Positions 1-9,710 of a stretch of DNA of 64,000 bases are shown here, in pieces. This DNA comes from Microcoleus vaginatus_C (GTDB lineage Bacteria; Cyanobacteriota; Cyanobacteriia; Cyanobacteriales; Microcoleaceae): NCBI GenBank assembly GCA_040004035.1, contig JAMPLN010000001.1, one strand, 5' to 3'. The notes under the pieces are model-generated. The model had not been told where the DNA came from. It did no database searches and saw only the letters and a list, made by a program, of their open reading frames with translations. A program made the position numbers and the translations under genes. The stretch's first letter is position 1. Every line of letters begins with the position of its first letter.

Positions 1-43
1 AACCAAGAGTAGCTACACAAGAACTCCGCCCAAAAACCTGCAT

Positions 44-2812
44 TTACCTGCGATTCAACTCCATCCTTTCGCCGTAACGTAACAGCATATCCAAACTCTC
101 CAAACGATTTTGCCAAGTTTGCACCTGATAGCTATTTTCGGCAGAATGCAGGCGCATCGAAGATTGAAATTGAGATTGAAAACCCCTTAACAATCTTTTA
201 GCAGTGGCTAAACTTTCCGTAGAAGGATTTGCCGCCAATTTGCTCAAAGCTTGCGCCAATTCCTCCGATCGACTTTGCAAAACTTTTAGTTCAGATTCCG
301 ACACCCGCAACTGATTGTTAGCCAACAAAAAACTCCATTCCTGCTTGAGAGCAGTATACCGCGAAGCCGCCGCGGCAAACGGCTGTCGGTAAGGAATCGG
401 CTCCGCAGCAGAAGTGGAACGCACCGGCGTGCCTTGAGTGCGGTTAAAAAACCCCTGCATCCCGCTGCTGATACTTTCCACCGCAAAAATAGCATAGCCC
501 CCAGTCGGCAAATCGCGCAAAGCTTGAATTTGGTCGATCGCCACAACTTGTGGGAGAGTCAACAACTTAACCGACGGAGAAATCAAAGCCGAACCGAGCA
601 TTTGTTCCTTTACCAACGGTTCCGTAATGCGCTCAAGTCGGTTAGTATCCAAAGCATAAGTCATCGGCACAATCAAATCTACAATACCTTGACGAGCCCA
701 AACTTCCCAATTTTGCTGAATTTTGTAAATCCGCTGACTTTCCGGGTGCGGAAACACCGCCACCGACAGAATTGTGCGCGGATAATTCTGCCGCAAAAGC
801 TGAGAAACTTCAGCTACAAAACTATTAATTTGATTAGTTTTAAACTCAACCCACTGCCGCCACAAACTGCCGTTTCTGGGGGAAATATTCACCGGATCTG
901 CACCCGTCAACTGCCTAAATTGCTGCCTCGCCGCAATACCGTAACCGTAAGTAAAATTCGCATTGTCATCTTGAAAAGGATAGCGAATATAGTCTAATTG
1001 CACCCCATCTACTTTGTAGTTGTTGGCAATTTCGCTGACAATCCGCAGCAAATAATTACGCGCTTCCGGGTTCGCAGGATCGAGATAAAATTTGCCATCA
1101 TTAGGATTTTGGGTGCGTCCTTTATTGTCAATATTCGCCCACTGTGGATGGGCGGAAAGCACAGGTCCCGGATAAGAATTAGGCTGGCCAATTAAAGTAT
1201 TGTGGCGCTTATTTCCTGTGGCAAAAACCCAAACCCAAGCGTGCAGTTCCATGCCTCGCTCGTGAGCTAATTTAACCGCCGATGCCAGCGGGTCCCAGCC
1301 AACTGTTAGGGGATTTTGTTGCGGTGCAACTTGACTGGGATAAATCGTATATCCGGCATTTAAAGTTTCAAAGAAAACAGTATTGATACCGGCGGCGGCG
1401 AGCCGATCGAACACTGCCGCCAAACCCTGTTCCGATCGCGCTGCGACGATCGTCCCGCGATCGAGCCAAACCGCCCGAATTTCCGCCCCAACGCGCTGCC
1501 CTTCCTGGGGGTAATTTTGCCACAGCAACTGCCGCGCTTCCACCCACTGCTTTCTAGCCTCCGCGTAGTTTCGCTCTTGCAGGAGTTGGTCAAAAGTTTG
1601 CAAAACCTGCCGCGCTTGGGCGATCGCCCCCGTCGTTGCCGCTTGCAGAACAGGCGAGCGGCTGGCTGCCGGGCCGCCGCCCCCCTGTTCTGCCGCCACC
1701 AGTTGAGGGGAGGTAGCAGCATTGAGATTGATGGCGGTATTGGCTGAATTAGATGCTGTCAGGGCGCTTTCAAACCGGCCGAGGAGGTTAGTGAGTTCTT
1801 GGCGCATCAAGTAAGCTTCAATGCTGACGATCGGCTTATTGGAATTTGGCTGCACGTCCAAACCCGCCGGCGCCGACTGATCCGAAGGATCTGTAAAAGT
1901 TGCAGGAACTGGATCGGGAAGCGATCCAGAGGGAGAAAGTCGGCTCAGCGGGGTAGTACGCGGCGAACTAGGGCTGTTTATAGTGACTCTGGAGGGGGGA
2001 GTTGGCAGTGGGGTCGCGGCAGCGGTGGGCGGCGCGGAGGACTGCGGAGCGATCGTGCCTCCCCAGCGAGCGATCGAGGCTTGCAGCCAAGCCTTATCTA
2101 CATTTGCCGAACCGTCGCTACCCCAGCGCCAGCCGAGATAGGTAGCGCGATCCGTGGCGATGGCTGCGGAGGAACCGGAACTATCTTTCCAAGTAGCAAT
2201 AGTTTGACTGTTCGCATCAGCCGGAATCAAGACACCGCCTTGGACTGAGGCATTTTTTTGTTCTGGTGGCACCCAACTGCTAGAAGTAGTGCAAGCAATA
2301 TCTCGACAGCGGCTGCGTGGTTGTGGCGTGGCCGGCTGGGTTAACGGAAAAGCCCAATAGGCCCCAAGGAGCGATCGCAAAGATTGGCGCACCAAGGCTG
2401 GGGAACTTCGACCGACGGGGCCCGAAGCAATCAAGCGGCCACCCTGGGAGGCCCAAGCTTCTAAAACTTTAATTTGTGCCGGAGTCAAAGTTTCAATGTT
2501 GGGCAAAAATAGCACGTTAACACCTGCTAAATCCGCCGTACTTTTGATTTCTTCGAGATTGATTGGTTTGTAAGCAATGCCACCTTCCCAGAGGCGCGTG
2601 GTAATCTTTACCCAGTCGGGAGAATTCTCGGAACTGCGAACCACACCCAGAACTACTTCTGCGAAACTCGGAGAGGGAAATATGATGAAGAGATTGATTA
2701 ATGTACTCGCTAGAGTTCCCATTAAGACTCTTTGCAAGAAAGTGAAAAAGCGAATTCTTTGAGCCTGGGAGCAGGCATCAGGCATTTGATAAGACTTTTT
2801 GATTTGTTGCAT
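44..2812 (-). CDS. Family 10 glycosylhydrolase (GHL10/YngK-like), exported
   Basis: Predicted exported or membrane-anchored glycoside-hydrolase-like protein, about 922 aa. The N-terminus has a hydrophobic stretch ending in 'PSPSFA', like a signal peptide or anchor. A Pro/Ser-rich, low-complexity linker lies around residues 240-330. The GHL10 TIM-barrel begins near residue 447 ('EIRAVWLDRG') and has the family's conserved blocks 'GVQLDYIRYP' (near 607) and 'DLIVPMTY' (near 715). The N-terminal third ('GVNVLFLPNIETL') resembles a GATase-like fold. The C-terminus is probably helical. The longest reading frame starts at 2860 but would add a second hydrophobic segment, so the ATG at 2812 is preferred; 2782 is also possible. 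The substrate is unknown; relatives are thought to act on cell-wall or extracellular polysaccharide. Confidence 0.82.
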   Translation of the reverse strand: MQQIKKSYQMPDACSQAQRIRFFTFLQRVLMGTLASTLINLFIIFPSPSFAEVVLGVVRSSENSPDWVKITTRLWEGGIAYKPINLEEIKSTADLAGVNVLFLPNIETLTPAQIKVLEAWASQGGRLIASGPVGRSSPALVRQSLRSLLGAYWAFPLTQPATPQPRSRCRDIACTTSSSWVPPEQKNASVQGGVLIPADANSQTIATWKDSSGSSAAIATDRATYLGWRWGSDGSANVDKAWLQASIARWGGTIAPQSSAPPTAAATPLPTPPSRVTINSPSSPRTTPLSRLSPSGSLPDPVPATFTDPSDQSAPAGLDVQPNSNKPIVSIEAYLMRQELTNLLGRFESALTASNSANTAINLNAATSPQLVAAEQGGGGPAASRSPVLQAATTGAIAQARQVLQTFDQLLQERNYAEARKQWVEARQLLWQNYPQEGQRVGAEIRAVWLDRGTIVAARSEQGLAAVFDRLAAAGINTVFFETLNAGYTIYPSQVAPQQNPLTVGWDPLASAVKLAHERGMELHAWVWVFATGNKRHNTLIGQPNSYPGPVLSAHPQWANIDNKGRTQNPNDGKFYLDPANPEARNYLLRIVSEIANNYKVDGVQLDYIRYPFQDDNANFTYGYGIAARQQFRQLTGADPVNISPRNGSLWRQWVEFKTNQINSFVAEVSQLLRQNYPRTILSVAVFPHPESQRIYKIQQNWEVWARQGIVDLIVPMTYALDTNRLERITEPLVKEQMLGSALISPSVKLLTLPQVVAIDQIQALRDLPTGGYAIFAVESISSGMQGFFNRTQGTPVRSTSAAEPIPYRQPFAAAASRYTALKQEWSFLLANNQLRVSESELKVLQSRSEELAQALSKLAANPSTESLATAKRLLRGFQSQFQSSMRLHSAENSYQVQTWQNRLESLDMLLRYGERMELNRR

Positions 2813-2860
2813 AAATACGAGAAATACCCACCACGCCGCTAGGCAAAAATTCAATAACAA

Positions 2861-3203
2861 TTAAGAGCGATCGATCCGCACCATACAATTTTCTATCCTG
2901 CCCTGCAACCTGAATCAGGAAAAAGTGCGATCGATCGATTTTAGATTTTAGATTTTGGATTTTGGATTTTGGATTTTGGATTTTGGATTTTAGATGTAAA
3001 TCTGGGTCTATTCCTCATGACAGTTGACAGTTGACTGTTTGGTCATTTGGGCATTGGAACAATACCAATGCAACCGGAAACGATTTTAGATTAAAATCTG
3101 CGTGCATTTGGGTTGAAAAACCAAAAATACAATTTAGATGCCAACCGTCAACAGTCAACAGCCAACCGTCAACAGTCAACAGCCCACTCTCAACAGTCAA
3201 CTG
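2861..3203. repeat. Gene-free gap with simple repeats (TTTTAGA/TTTTGGA runs and GTTGACT heptamers)
   Basis: No gene is seen here. Positions 2939-2996 are a run of 'gattttagatttt/gattttggatttt' units. Positions 3016-3038 and 3146-3208 carry heptamer repeats of the 'acagttg / caacagt' type. Both repeat kinds recur across the window and are typical of filamentous cyanobacterial intergenic DNA. Short open frames through them are artefacts of the repeats. Confidence 0.85.
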
Positions 3204-5954
3204 TCAACAATTTTCTGGCGTTGCAGCTTCATTCACCGGGAATCGATCGATTAACTGCATCGCCCGACAAGCATTCCTACGCAAAGAATCCGAAACATGA
3301 GGAACATGAGGAATCTGAGACAAGAAATCCAAAGTCCGGCGCAAAATCCGCACCACATCCCCTTCATCCAAACTCGTATGGCTAATCAGTTCCAGCCATT
3401 CAACTCCCAGAGCCCACTGTTCGACCAAAGTCACTAAATCCCGTTCCAGCCAAATCGGGATTGCAGCTTCGTGACGGTACTGCACTTGAAACAATCGGCG
3501 GCGCAGGCCTTTTTGTAGATTGTCCAAAGGTGCCAAAACTTCCGGCGACAGCGAGTAGTGAGTCCAACTGTCCGGCCTGGAAACTTCTGTAACTAAGGCC
3601 GCGCAAGCAGCAGCGAGGTGGTGGGGGTCGAGTTCGTCAAACTCCGCAGACATCAGGGACAAACCCAGCCAAAGTTCGTTATCGCCGCGAATGGCGGCGC
3701 AAGCTTGGCCCAAGACTGTGGGTACCAACCTGTCGGAGGAGTCATCTCGGTTTCCCGTTGCCGAAACTACTCTTTCCAAGCAGCCGAAATTAAGCAAGAT
3801 GTCGATTAAGTTGAGAAATTGCTCCCAGTAGCGAGCTCGCTGCTTTTCTAACTCTTGTTCGCTTTTGCGAATTTCTTTTTTCAATTCTTCCCGGCGGCGC
3901 TGGCGTTTGAGCAAAGTACCGGGATTTCCCCATTCTAGAACCGGGTGAATTTCTAGCTGAGCTTCTAGGGCTGCGATTTTCTGCTGTTGCTCGATCGCCT
4001 CTGGGCTCGGTTCCGGTGTCGGCAATTGTGGGATAGATGCAGCAATTGAAGCAGTTTCTTCAGTTCCCAAACGGCACTGGCCGAGTCTCAGAGCCATTTC
4101 CGGCGGCGGGTTCAAGGTATCTGCAACGCTCAAGCGGGGTAATTCGGCGTGCAGGCTAGCGACATCGCTAATGGCGACGATATACCAGCGGTTATCTTTG
4201 CCCAAGCACACTAAATTTGGTGCTTGGCCGGAACCTGGGGTTTTGGCAACCAATACGGCGGGTACAGGATTTGTGTGCGATCGTTTGGCTGTCGGAACGT
4301 GCTTGCCTTTGAGACTCAGAACCGTTCCGAGCACTGCAAAAGCCACAGCTACGGACATCTCCTTAAATCTGGCTTCTTCAGCTTGCTGCAAGAGAATTTT
4401 GAGCAAACGTTTGTCTTCTTTGAGTCTTGCCTGCAATTTTTCGTAATGGGCGAGCTCTTTTTCCAGGGTGGAGACATTTCCTCCGGCCGCCAGGGACTGT
4501 TCGAGCACCGCCAATTCTGTTTGCAATCGGTCTAATTCTTCTTGCTGCGGCTGCAAGTACAAGGTAGACAGGTATTGACCAAAACTCCGCTCTACCAACT
4601 CTTGAGCTTCGTCGAGAGTGTGAGTTTGCAGCAAATTCAGCACCATGCCATAGCTGGGCGTAAACTGACTGGCGAGGGGGTCGGCTTTTGCTGTTGCCAA
4701 ATATGAGGCTTCTTTTGCGCCTTCAAAGCGCGTCTGAACTGCGACGACGTGCCCCAGCTTGTCCATGCCCCGCCGACCCGCCCGACCGGCCATTTGCAGG
4801 AATTCTGAAGCGTTTAGCAGTCGGTGTCCCTTGTCGGTGCGCTTGGACAGGGTGGAAATGACTGTGGTGCGGGCGGGCATATTAATCCCGGCTGCTAGGG
4901 TTTCGGTGGCAAATACGACTTTAATCAAACCTCTGCCAAAGAGTTCTTCTACTAAACCTTTCCAAGCGGGCAAAATGCCTGCGTGGTGGGCGGCGATGCC
5001 TTTTAAAAGTGCTTCTTTTTGACCGAAGCGTTCTGCTTCTGGGTTTCGCTGTAAAAAATCGTCAATGATGCGTTTGAGTTCGGCTGTTTCGGCTTCGTTA
5101 ACCAGGGAGAAATTGCCGACTTCTGCGACTGCTTGGTCGCACCCGCGACGGCTGAAGATGAAGTAAATTGCTGGTAGCATATCTCGATCGTCCAACCGGG
5201 CTAAAACATCGGTCAAACTCGGAGTGGGGATGCTGCCTCTTTCTACTTTTTGCTGCTTCTTTTTGGGGACTAACCGGACATTGGCTCTTTTGCCGGTGTC
5301 GTCTAGCAGGGGAAATATCCCTTTTTGGTTGGCGAAGTGGAATTGCAGCGGTACTGGCCGAAAGTCTGAGTAGACGAGTTCTGTGGGCCCGTGGACTTTG
5401 TTAATCCAGTCTGTGAGTTGGTCGCTATTGGCAACGGTTGCTGAGAGGGCGAGCAGTTGAATTTCGCTCGAACAGTAGATGATGGATTCTTCCCAGACGG
5501 TACCGCGCTGGCGATCATTCATGTAGTGACACTCGTCGAGCACCACGGTTTCGACTCCGGTGAGGGAAGTACCGACTTCTCCGATCGGCGTACCGTAGAG
5601 CATATTCCGAAATATTTCGGTAGTCATCACCAAAATCGGCGCATCTCGATTGACGGAGATGTCACCCGTCAGCAAACCTACGTTGTCGTCTCCAAATTGA
5701 CTGCGGAAGTCGCGCAGCTTTTGGTTAGAGAGAGCTTTGAGGGGAGTGGTATAGAAGACGCGCCGCCCCCTGGAGAGTGCTTGATGGATGGCGTATTCGC
5801 CGATTAAAGTTTTCCCCGAGCCTGTGGGAGCGCACACGACAACGGATTTACCTGCATCGAGGGCGGCGATCGCCTCTCTCTGAAAGTTATCTAGCTCGAA
5901 TGGAAATATGGTCTTCAGATCCAGCTCTGGGCGGTTCTGGGCAGTGTCTGGCAC
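3204..5954 (-). CDS. Ski2/Mtr4-like DEAD/DEAH-box RNA helicase with DSHCT domain
   Basis: Superfamily 2 helicase of the Ski2-like class, 916 aa, probably acting on RNA in processing or decay. Walker A 'APTGSGKT' is at residues 42-49, motif II is DECH at 140-143 (a DEVH variant), motif III is SAT at 171-173, and motif VI 'QMAGRAGRRG' is near 390. A charged coiled-coil stretch follows around 470-520. The C-terminal ~170 residues, rich in 'W/L' helices, fit the DSHCT domain. Full length for cyanobacterial members. Transcribed alone on the minus strand, with the next gene in the same direction more than 390 bp downstream. The start at 5954 ('MPDTAQNRPEL') is the only sensible one. Confidence 0.93.
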   Translation of the reverse strand: MPDTAQNRPELDLKTIFPFELDNFQREAIAALDAGKSVVVCAPTGSGKTLIGEYAIHQALSRGRRVFYTTPLKALSNQKLRDFRSQFGDDNVGLLTGDISVNRDAPILVMTTEIFRNMLYGTPIGEVGTSLTGVETVVLDECHYMNDRQRGTVWEESIIYCSSEIQLLALSATVANSDQLTDWINKVHGPTELVYSDFRPVPLQFHFANQKGIFPLLDDTGKRANVRLVPKKKQQKVERGSIPTPSLTDVLARLDDRDMLPAIYFIFSRRGCDQAVAEVGNFSLVNEAETAELKRIIDDFLQRNPEAERFGQKEALLKGIAAHHAGILPAWKGLVEELFGRGLIKVVFATETLAAGINMPARTTVISTLSKRTDKGHRLLNASEFLQMAGRAGRRGMDKLGHVVAVQTRFEGAKEASYLATAKADPLASQFTPSYGMVLNLLQTHTLDEAQELVERSFGQYLSTLYLQPQQEELDRLQTELAVLEQSLAAGGNVSTLEKELAHYEKLQARLKEDKRLLKILLQQAEEARFKEMSVAVAFAVLGTVLSLKGKHVPTAKRSHTNPVPAVLVAKTPGSGQAPNLVCLGKDNRWYIVAISDVASLHAELPRLSVADTLNPPPEMALRLGQCRLGTEETASIAASIPQLPTPEPSPEAIEQQQKIAALEAQLEIHPVLEWGNPGTLLKRQRRREELKKEIRKSEQELEKQRARYWEQFLNLIDILLNFGCLERVVSATGNRDDSSDRLVPTVLGQACAAIRGDNELWLGLSLMSAEFDELDPHHLAAACAALVTEVSRPDSWTHYSLSPEVLAPLDNLQKGLRRRLFQVQYRHEAAIPIWLERDLVTLVEQWALGVEWLELISHTSLDEGDVVRILRRTLDFLSQIPHVPHVSDSLRRNACRAMQLIDRFPVNEAATPENC

Positions 5955-6199
5955 AAGGATTATTATAAGGTTGCAGGATAAGTATGCTTAAATCTTGCTG
6001 AAAGCAAGTCAGCAGAGGACTGTATTGATTTTAAACCTTCGCCACCAAATCGGCTAGGAAGCAATAAGTCTGTTGGCAGTTGTCATTAGTCATTAATCAT
6101 TAGTAACAATTACCAATTACCAGTTACCTGTTTGGCCCATGCCCCATGCCCCATGCCCAATTCCCAATTCCCAATTCCCCATTCCCCGTTTCCTTCTCT
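5955..6199. repeat. Gene-free gap with low-complexity repeats
   Basis: Contains 'attagtcattaatcattagtaacaa'-like AT-rich units, then tandem 'ccccatg' units (about 6138-6160) and 'cccaatt' units (about 6158-6180). No gene is seen. These repeats sit immediately before the broken gene fragment at 6200. Confidence 0.7.
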
Positions 6200-6314
6200 A
6201 TGATTCCAGTTATTTCGACTATTCCTGTGGTGCAGCTTGCTTCGGGCGATCGGCTTTCACTGCAAGTCTATCAGTTCCAAGGTGCCGTTCCTGAAACAAA
6301 GGGTTATATCTAGC
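6200..6314 (+). pseudogene. 5' fragment of a desuccinylase/aspartoacylase-family gene (duplicate of the start of the gene at 8508)
   Basis: From the ATG at 6200 about 90 bases match the first 90 bases of the intact gene at 8508 with only scattered, mostly third-position differences. The encoded start 'MIPVISTIPVVQLASGDRL' differs from the intact copy by one residue (T for S at position 7). The fragment continues 'GAVPETKGYI' and then hits a stop, exactly where similarity to the intact gene ends. It is a remnant, not a functional gene. It sits upstream of the cyclase gene, so the cyclase lies between the broken and the intact copy. Confidence 0.85.
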
Positions 6315-6460
6315 ATGATATTAACAAAAAATATAAATCAGGAATTAAGCCCCAAGTATTTTGACACGCTATTTATGGCGTAATGTGTGCAGTGCACACC
6401 CTTTTTATAGGGTTTATGCGTAAGTCCTGTCAATCTCAGAAATATCACGGTTTTTTTTAT

Positions 6461-8419
6461 ATGAAAATTATCAAAAATCGCAGATTCCGGCTCCGCATCG
6501 CCCTTGTTTTGCCCTTTGTATTGCAGATCGCTGGAATTGTGGGGTTAGTCAGTTATTTGTCTTTTCGCAGCGGTCAAAAAGCGGTTAACGATCTAGCAGC
6601 CCAATTACGCAATGAACTCACTGCCCGGATTGAGGGAGAATTAAGAAAATATCTAGGTAGGCCCCACGATTTTAATCAGTTGAATGGAGCAGCTTTTTCT
6701 GAGAATAGTTTTGATATGGTTAATGCCAGCAATGCCAAGCAATTTCTGACCCAGATACAAATTTCTACCTTTATTGATTCATCCTACTGCGGTGACTCCC
6801 AAGGGCAATATCTGGGGGCATCTCGCCTGTTTTATCAAGGTTCTGCAACGGTCGCCATGTCTGTTAGCAATCAAGAGAGCGACTACAATTTTTACTATTA
6901 TGCTATGGATAGTCGGGGCAATCGGCAGCAGTTGCTAGAAAAACGCCGCCCCTACGATCCGCGCAAACGTCCTTGGTACACTGCCGCCATAGAAGCAAAA
7001 CGACAGATTTGGAGTGAGGTTTACCTGGATTTTTCCGGCGGATTGCCCACGATTACAGCTAGCGAGCCAGTGTACGATAGTACGGGAAACATCTTAGGGG
7101 TTTGTGCCATGGATGTGGTGCTTTTAGAAGATTTAAGGAAATTTTTAGCTAGTCTGGCAATTGGCAAAACAGGTCATGCTTTCATTATGGATCGCAAAGG
7201 TTCCATGCTTTCTAGCTCCACCAATGAACCTCTGACTGTGGGCAAAGGGGAAAATGCCAAGCTGGTGATGGCGATTCAAAGCGAAGAACCCGTAGTCAGA
7301 GAAACTGCCCAATATTTGCAGCAGCATTTTGGCAGCTTCGATCGCATTGAAAGATCGCAACAAGGCGATTACCTACTCAACGGTAAGCGACAGTTCGTGC
7401 AGGTATCCCCCCTCAAGGATGGCAAAGGTATTGATTGGCTGATTGCGGTGGTGATTCCAGAAGCAGATTTTATGGCACAAATCTATGAAAACACCCAAAA
7501 TACGATCGTGCTAGTTTTAATAGCCTTACTCGTCGCGCTCGCGATCGGTATTCTCACTGCCCGTTGGATTACTCACCCATTATTAAAACTTGCTGAGGCA
7601 TCTCAAGAAGTTGCCCGAGGTAATCTCGACCAAAAAGTTGACGCTGGCTCGATTAAAGAAGTGGCTATTGTGGCTGATTCTTTCAACAGCATGACCGACA
7701 AACTCAAGGAATCCGTAAAAGCCCTACGCTTAGCTAATGAGGAGTTAGAAAATCGAGTGGAAATCCGCACGGCCGAACTACGCAAAGAAAAGGAGCGATC
7801 GGAACAGCTTTTACTCAATATTCTGCCTGCCAAAATTGCCGATCGCTTGAAACGGGCAGAATCTCCCACAGAACATTTTGAAGAAGTGACGATTCTCTTT
7901 GCTGATATTGTTGGTTTCACCAGTCTCTCAGCCCAAATGGAACCTATGCAATTAGTTGCCGGATTGAACCAAATTTTTTCGGCTTTCGATGAGTTGACGG
8001 AAAAGTACGGTCTAGAAAAAATTAAAACCATTGGTGATGCTTACATGGTGGTGGGTGGATTGCCAATCGCCAGTGAGGATCATGCCAGGGCGATCGCGGA
8101 TATGGCTTTAGAAATGCAGGCTTACATGAAAACAATACCCAACAATTTAGGAAACTCACTACAAATACGGATTGGCATTAACACGGGTCCTGTCATTGCG
8201 GGAGTGATTGGCATCAAGAAGTTTATTTATGACTTGTGGGGAGATGCCGTTAATGTGGCTTCTCGCATGGAGTCTCACGGTAAACCGGGCTATATTCAGG
8301 TAACAGAGACCACATATTCTCATTTGAAAGATCTGTATGTGCTGGAACCAAGAGGTACTATTTCTATTAAGGGTCGGGGAGAAATGATTACTTACTGGTT
8401 AATCGGTCCAAAAAGCTAG
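6461..8419 (+). CDS. Class III adenylate cyclase with Cache sensor and HAMP domain
   Basis: Predicted receptor-type cyclase making cAMP, about 652 aa. Order: N-terminal membrane helix (about 8-34), extracellular dCache-like sensor (about 35-340, with 'DPRKRPWYTAA', typical of Cache domains), second membrane helix (about 346-370), HAMP, a short coiled coil, then the class III cyclase domain from about 475. Metal-binding Asp is in 'FADIVGFT' and 'TIGDAYM'. The Lys in 'EKIKTIGD' and Asp in 'YDLWGDAVN' are the pair that selects ATP rather than GTP, and 'NVASRM' supplies the transition-state Asn/Arg. The longer frame starts at 6383, but the ATG at 6461 ('MKIIKNRRFRLR') gives a normal membrane-protein start. 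The gene appears to have been inserted next to the desuccinylase gene. Confidence 0.92.
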   Translation: MKIIKNRRFRLRIALVLPFVLQIAGIVGLVSYLSFRSGQKAVNDLAAQLRNELTARIEGELRKYLGRPHDFNQLNGAAFSENSFDMVNASNAKQFLTQIQISTFIDSSYCGDSQGQYLGASRLFYQGSATVAMSVSNQESDYNFYYYAMDSRGNRQQLLEKRRPYDPRKRPWYTAAIEAKRQIWSEVYLDFSGGLPTITASEPVYDSTGNILGVCAMDVVLLEDLRKFLASLAIGKTGHAFIMDRKGSMLSSSTNEPLTVGKGENAKLVMAIQSEEPVVRETAQYLQQHFGSFDRIERSQQGDYLLNGKRQFVQVSPLKDGKGIDWLIAVVIPEADFMAQIYENTQNTIVLVLIALLVALAIGILTARWITHPLLKLAEASQEVARGNLDQKVDAGSIKEVAIVADSFNSMTDKLKESVKALRLANEELENRVEIRTAELRKEKERSEQLLLNILPAKIADRLKRAESPTEHFEEVTILFADIVGFTSLSAQMEPMQLVAGLNQIFSAFDELTEKYGLEKIKTIGDAYMVVGGLPIASEDHARAIADMALEMQAYMKTIPNNLGNSLQIRIGINTGPVIAGVIGIKKFIYDLWGDAVNVASRMESHGKPGYIQVTETTYSHLKDLYVLEPRGTISIKGRGEMITYWLIGPKS

Positions 8420-8507
8420 AAGCCGATCGATGCTTCAATTGGGAAGATTGGTTTTGCCCAGTCTCACCTGCCTTTCTAAACGTGTTCCCTCTCTCCGAGT
8501 CTTGTCT

Positions 8508-9641
8508 ATGATTCCTGTGATTTCGAGTATTCCTGTGGTGCAGCTTGCTTCGGGCGATCGGCTTTCATTGCAAGTCTATCAGTTCCAAGGTGCGATTCCC
8601 GGCAAAAAAGCTTATCTCCAATCTAACCTCCACGGCGCTGAGATTAGCGGTAATGCTGTGATTTACCAATTAATTGAGTTTTTAAGGTCTTTGGACAGCA
8701 GTCAGTTAATCGGGGAAATTTGGCTAGTTCCTGTTTGTAATCCTGTGGGTGTCAGTCAGCGATCGCACCATTTTTCCCCTGGTCGCTACAATCTTTATGA
8801 TGGGGTAAATTGGAACCGGATTTTCTGGGATTTTGAAAAACAAGGGGAAGATATTCTGAGTTTTGCTAAGTCTCACATCCATCTTGATGCCGATACTGTC
8901 AAAGTTAATTACAGAAAAGCGATTGCTTTGAGTTTTGCGAAAGAGTTGGAAAAAATTAACGCTCCTAGTTGTCGCCCCTACAGCGAACTTTACCGATATC
9001 AGCTACAATCATTGTGTTTGGATGCTGACTATGTGCTGGACTTGCACAGTTCTACGAATCAAAGTTTAGATTACCTTTACTGTTTTAATTCCCGCGAGGA
9101 GAGTGCGAAAGCTTTTTTGCTCGATCGCGCAATCTTGATGGATGAGTACGACGGCGATGCTTTTGACGAGGCGTTTCTCAAGCCTTGGCTGGCTTTGGAG
9201 AAGATTTTGGCCGACTTGGGAAGTGCGATCGAATTTGACGTGGAAGCTTGGACTTTAGAATTAGGTTCGGGGATGGAAATGAATCCCCAGTCGGTGGCGA
9301 ATGGCTTGCGGGGCATCAAAAATTACTTAGCAAGTAAGGGTTTATTGAAAATAGATGGATTTCCTCTGCCCGAAACTGCGAATCATCAAGTTATTTTTAC
9401 CCCCAAGAATTCAGTGTTCAAATACTACGCGCCGGCGGGCGGGATGATACCAAATCGAGTGGAGTTGGGGAGTTATGTCAAAAAGTGCGATCGGCTTTAT
9501 CAAATTCTTAGCTTTAATAAGAATGGGGAATTTCCGAGTTTGGTTGATGTTTGTGCTGAGTCGGATGTTTTCATTTTTGATGTTTCGACAAATCAGTCAG
9601 TAAATCAAGGAGAGTATGTGTTGTCTGTGATGGCAGATTGA
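8508..9641 (+). CDS. Succinylglutamate desuccinylase/aspartoacylase family zinc hydrolase
   Basis: M14-like zinc carboxypeptidase-fold enzyme, 377 aa. Zinc ligands fit the family pattern: His42 and Glu45 in 'NLHGAEISGN', and His180 in 'DLHSSTNQ'. The C-terminus has the beta-rich domain of the AstE/AspA group ('YAPAGGMIPNRVELGSYV'). The specific substrate is not clear; it could deacylate an N-acyl amino acid. The frame extends to 8430, but the start at 8508 ('MIPVISSIPVV') is favoured because the duplicated remnant at 6200 is conserved from exactly this ATG. Ends at a hairpin shared with the convergent kinase gene. Confidence 0.87.
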   Translation: MIPVISSIPVVQLASGDRLSLQVYQFQGAIPGKKAYLQSNLHGAEISGNAVIYQLIEFLRSLDSSQLIGEIWLVPVCNPVGVSQRSHHFSPGRYNLYDGVNWNRIFWDFEKQGEDILSFAKSHIHLDADTVKVNYRKAIALSFAKELEKINAPSCRPYSELYRYQLQSLCLDADYVLDLHSSTNQSLDYLYCFNSREESAKAFLLDRAILMDEYDGDAFDEAFLKPWLALEKILADLGSAIEFDVEAWTLELGSGMEMNPQSVANGLRGIKNYLASKGLLKIDGFPLPETANHQVIFTPKNSVFKYYAPAGGMIPNRVELGSYVKKCDRLYQILSFNKNGEFPSLVDVCAESDVFIFDVSTNQSVNQGEYVLSVMAD

Positions 9642-9649
9642 GAATACCA

Positions 9650-9682
9650 AGAAACCCGGTTTCTTGAAGAAACCGGGTTTCT
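9650..9682. terminator. Hairpin between convergent genes ('AAACCCGGTTT' repeat family)
   Basis: A perfect 16-bp stem (9650-9665 with 9667-9682) and a one-base apparent loop. Each arm is itself close to palindromic around 'AACCCGGTT'. It lies between the ends of two converging genes and may end transcription from both sides, although no clear T-run follows. The same word recurs near 41930-42035 and 56547, so it is also a dispersed repeat. Confidence 0.6.
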
Positions 9683-9710
9683 GAAAACCTATTGCTAGTC
9701 GAACCATAAA

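Noticed and set aside
3031..3385. Short plus-strand frames in the gap after the helicase
   Set aside because: Their translation is mostly 'NSQPSTV'-like repeats from the heptamer array, and they run into the helicase coding sequence.
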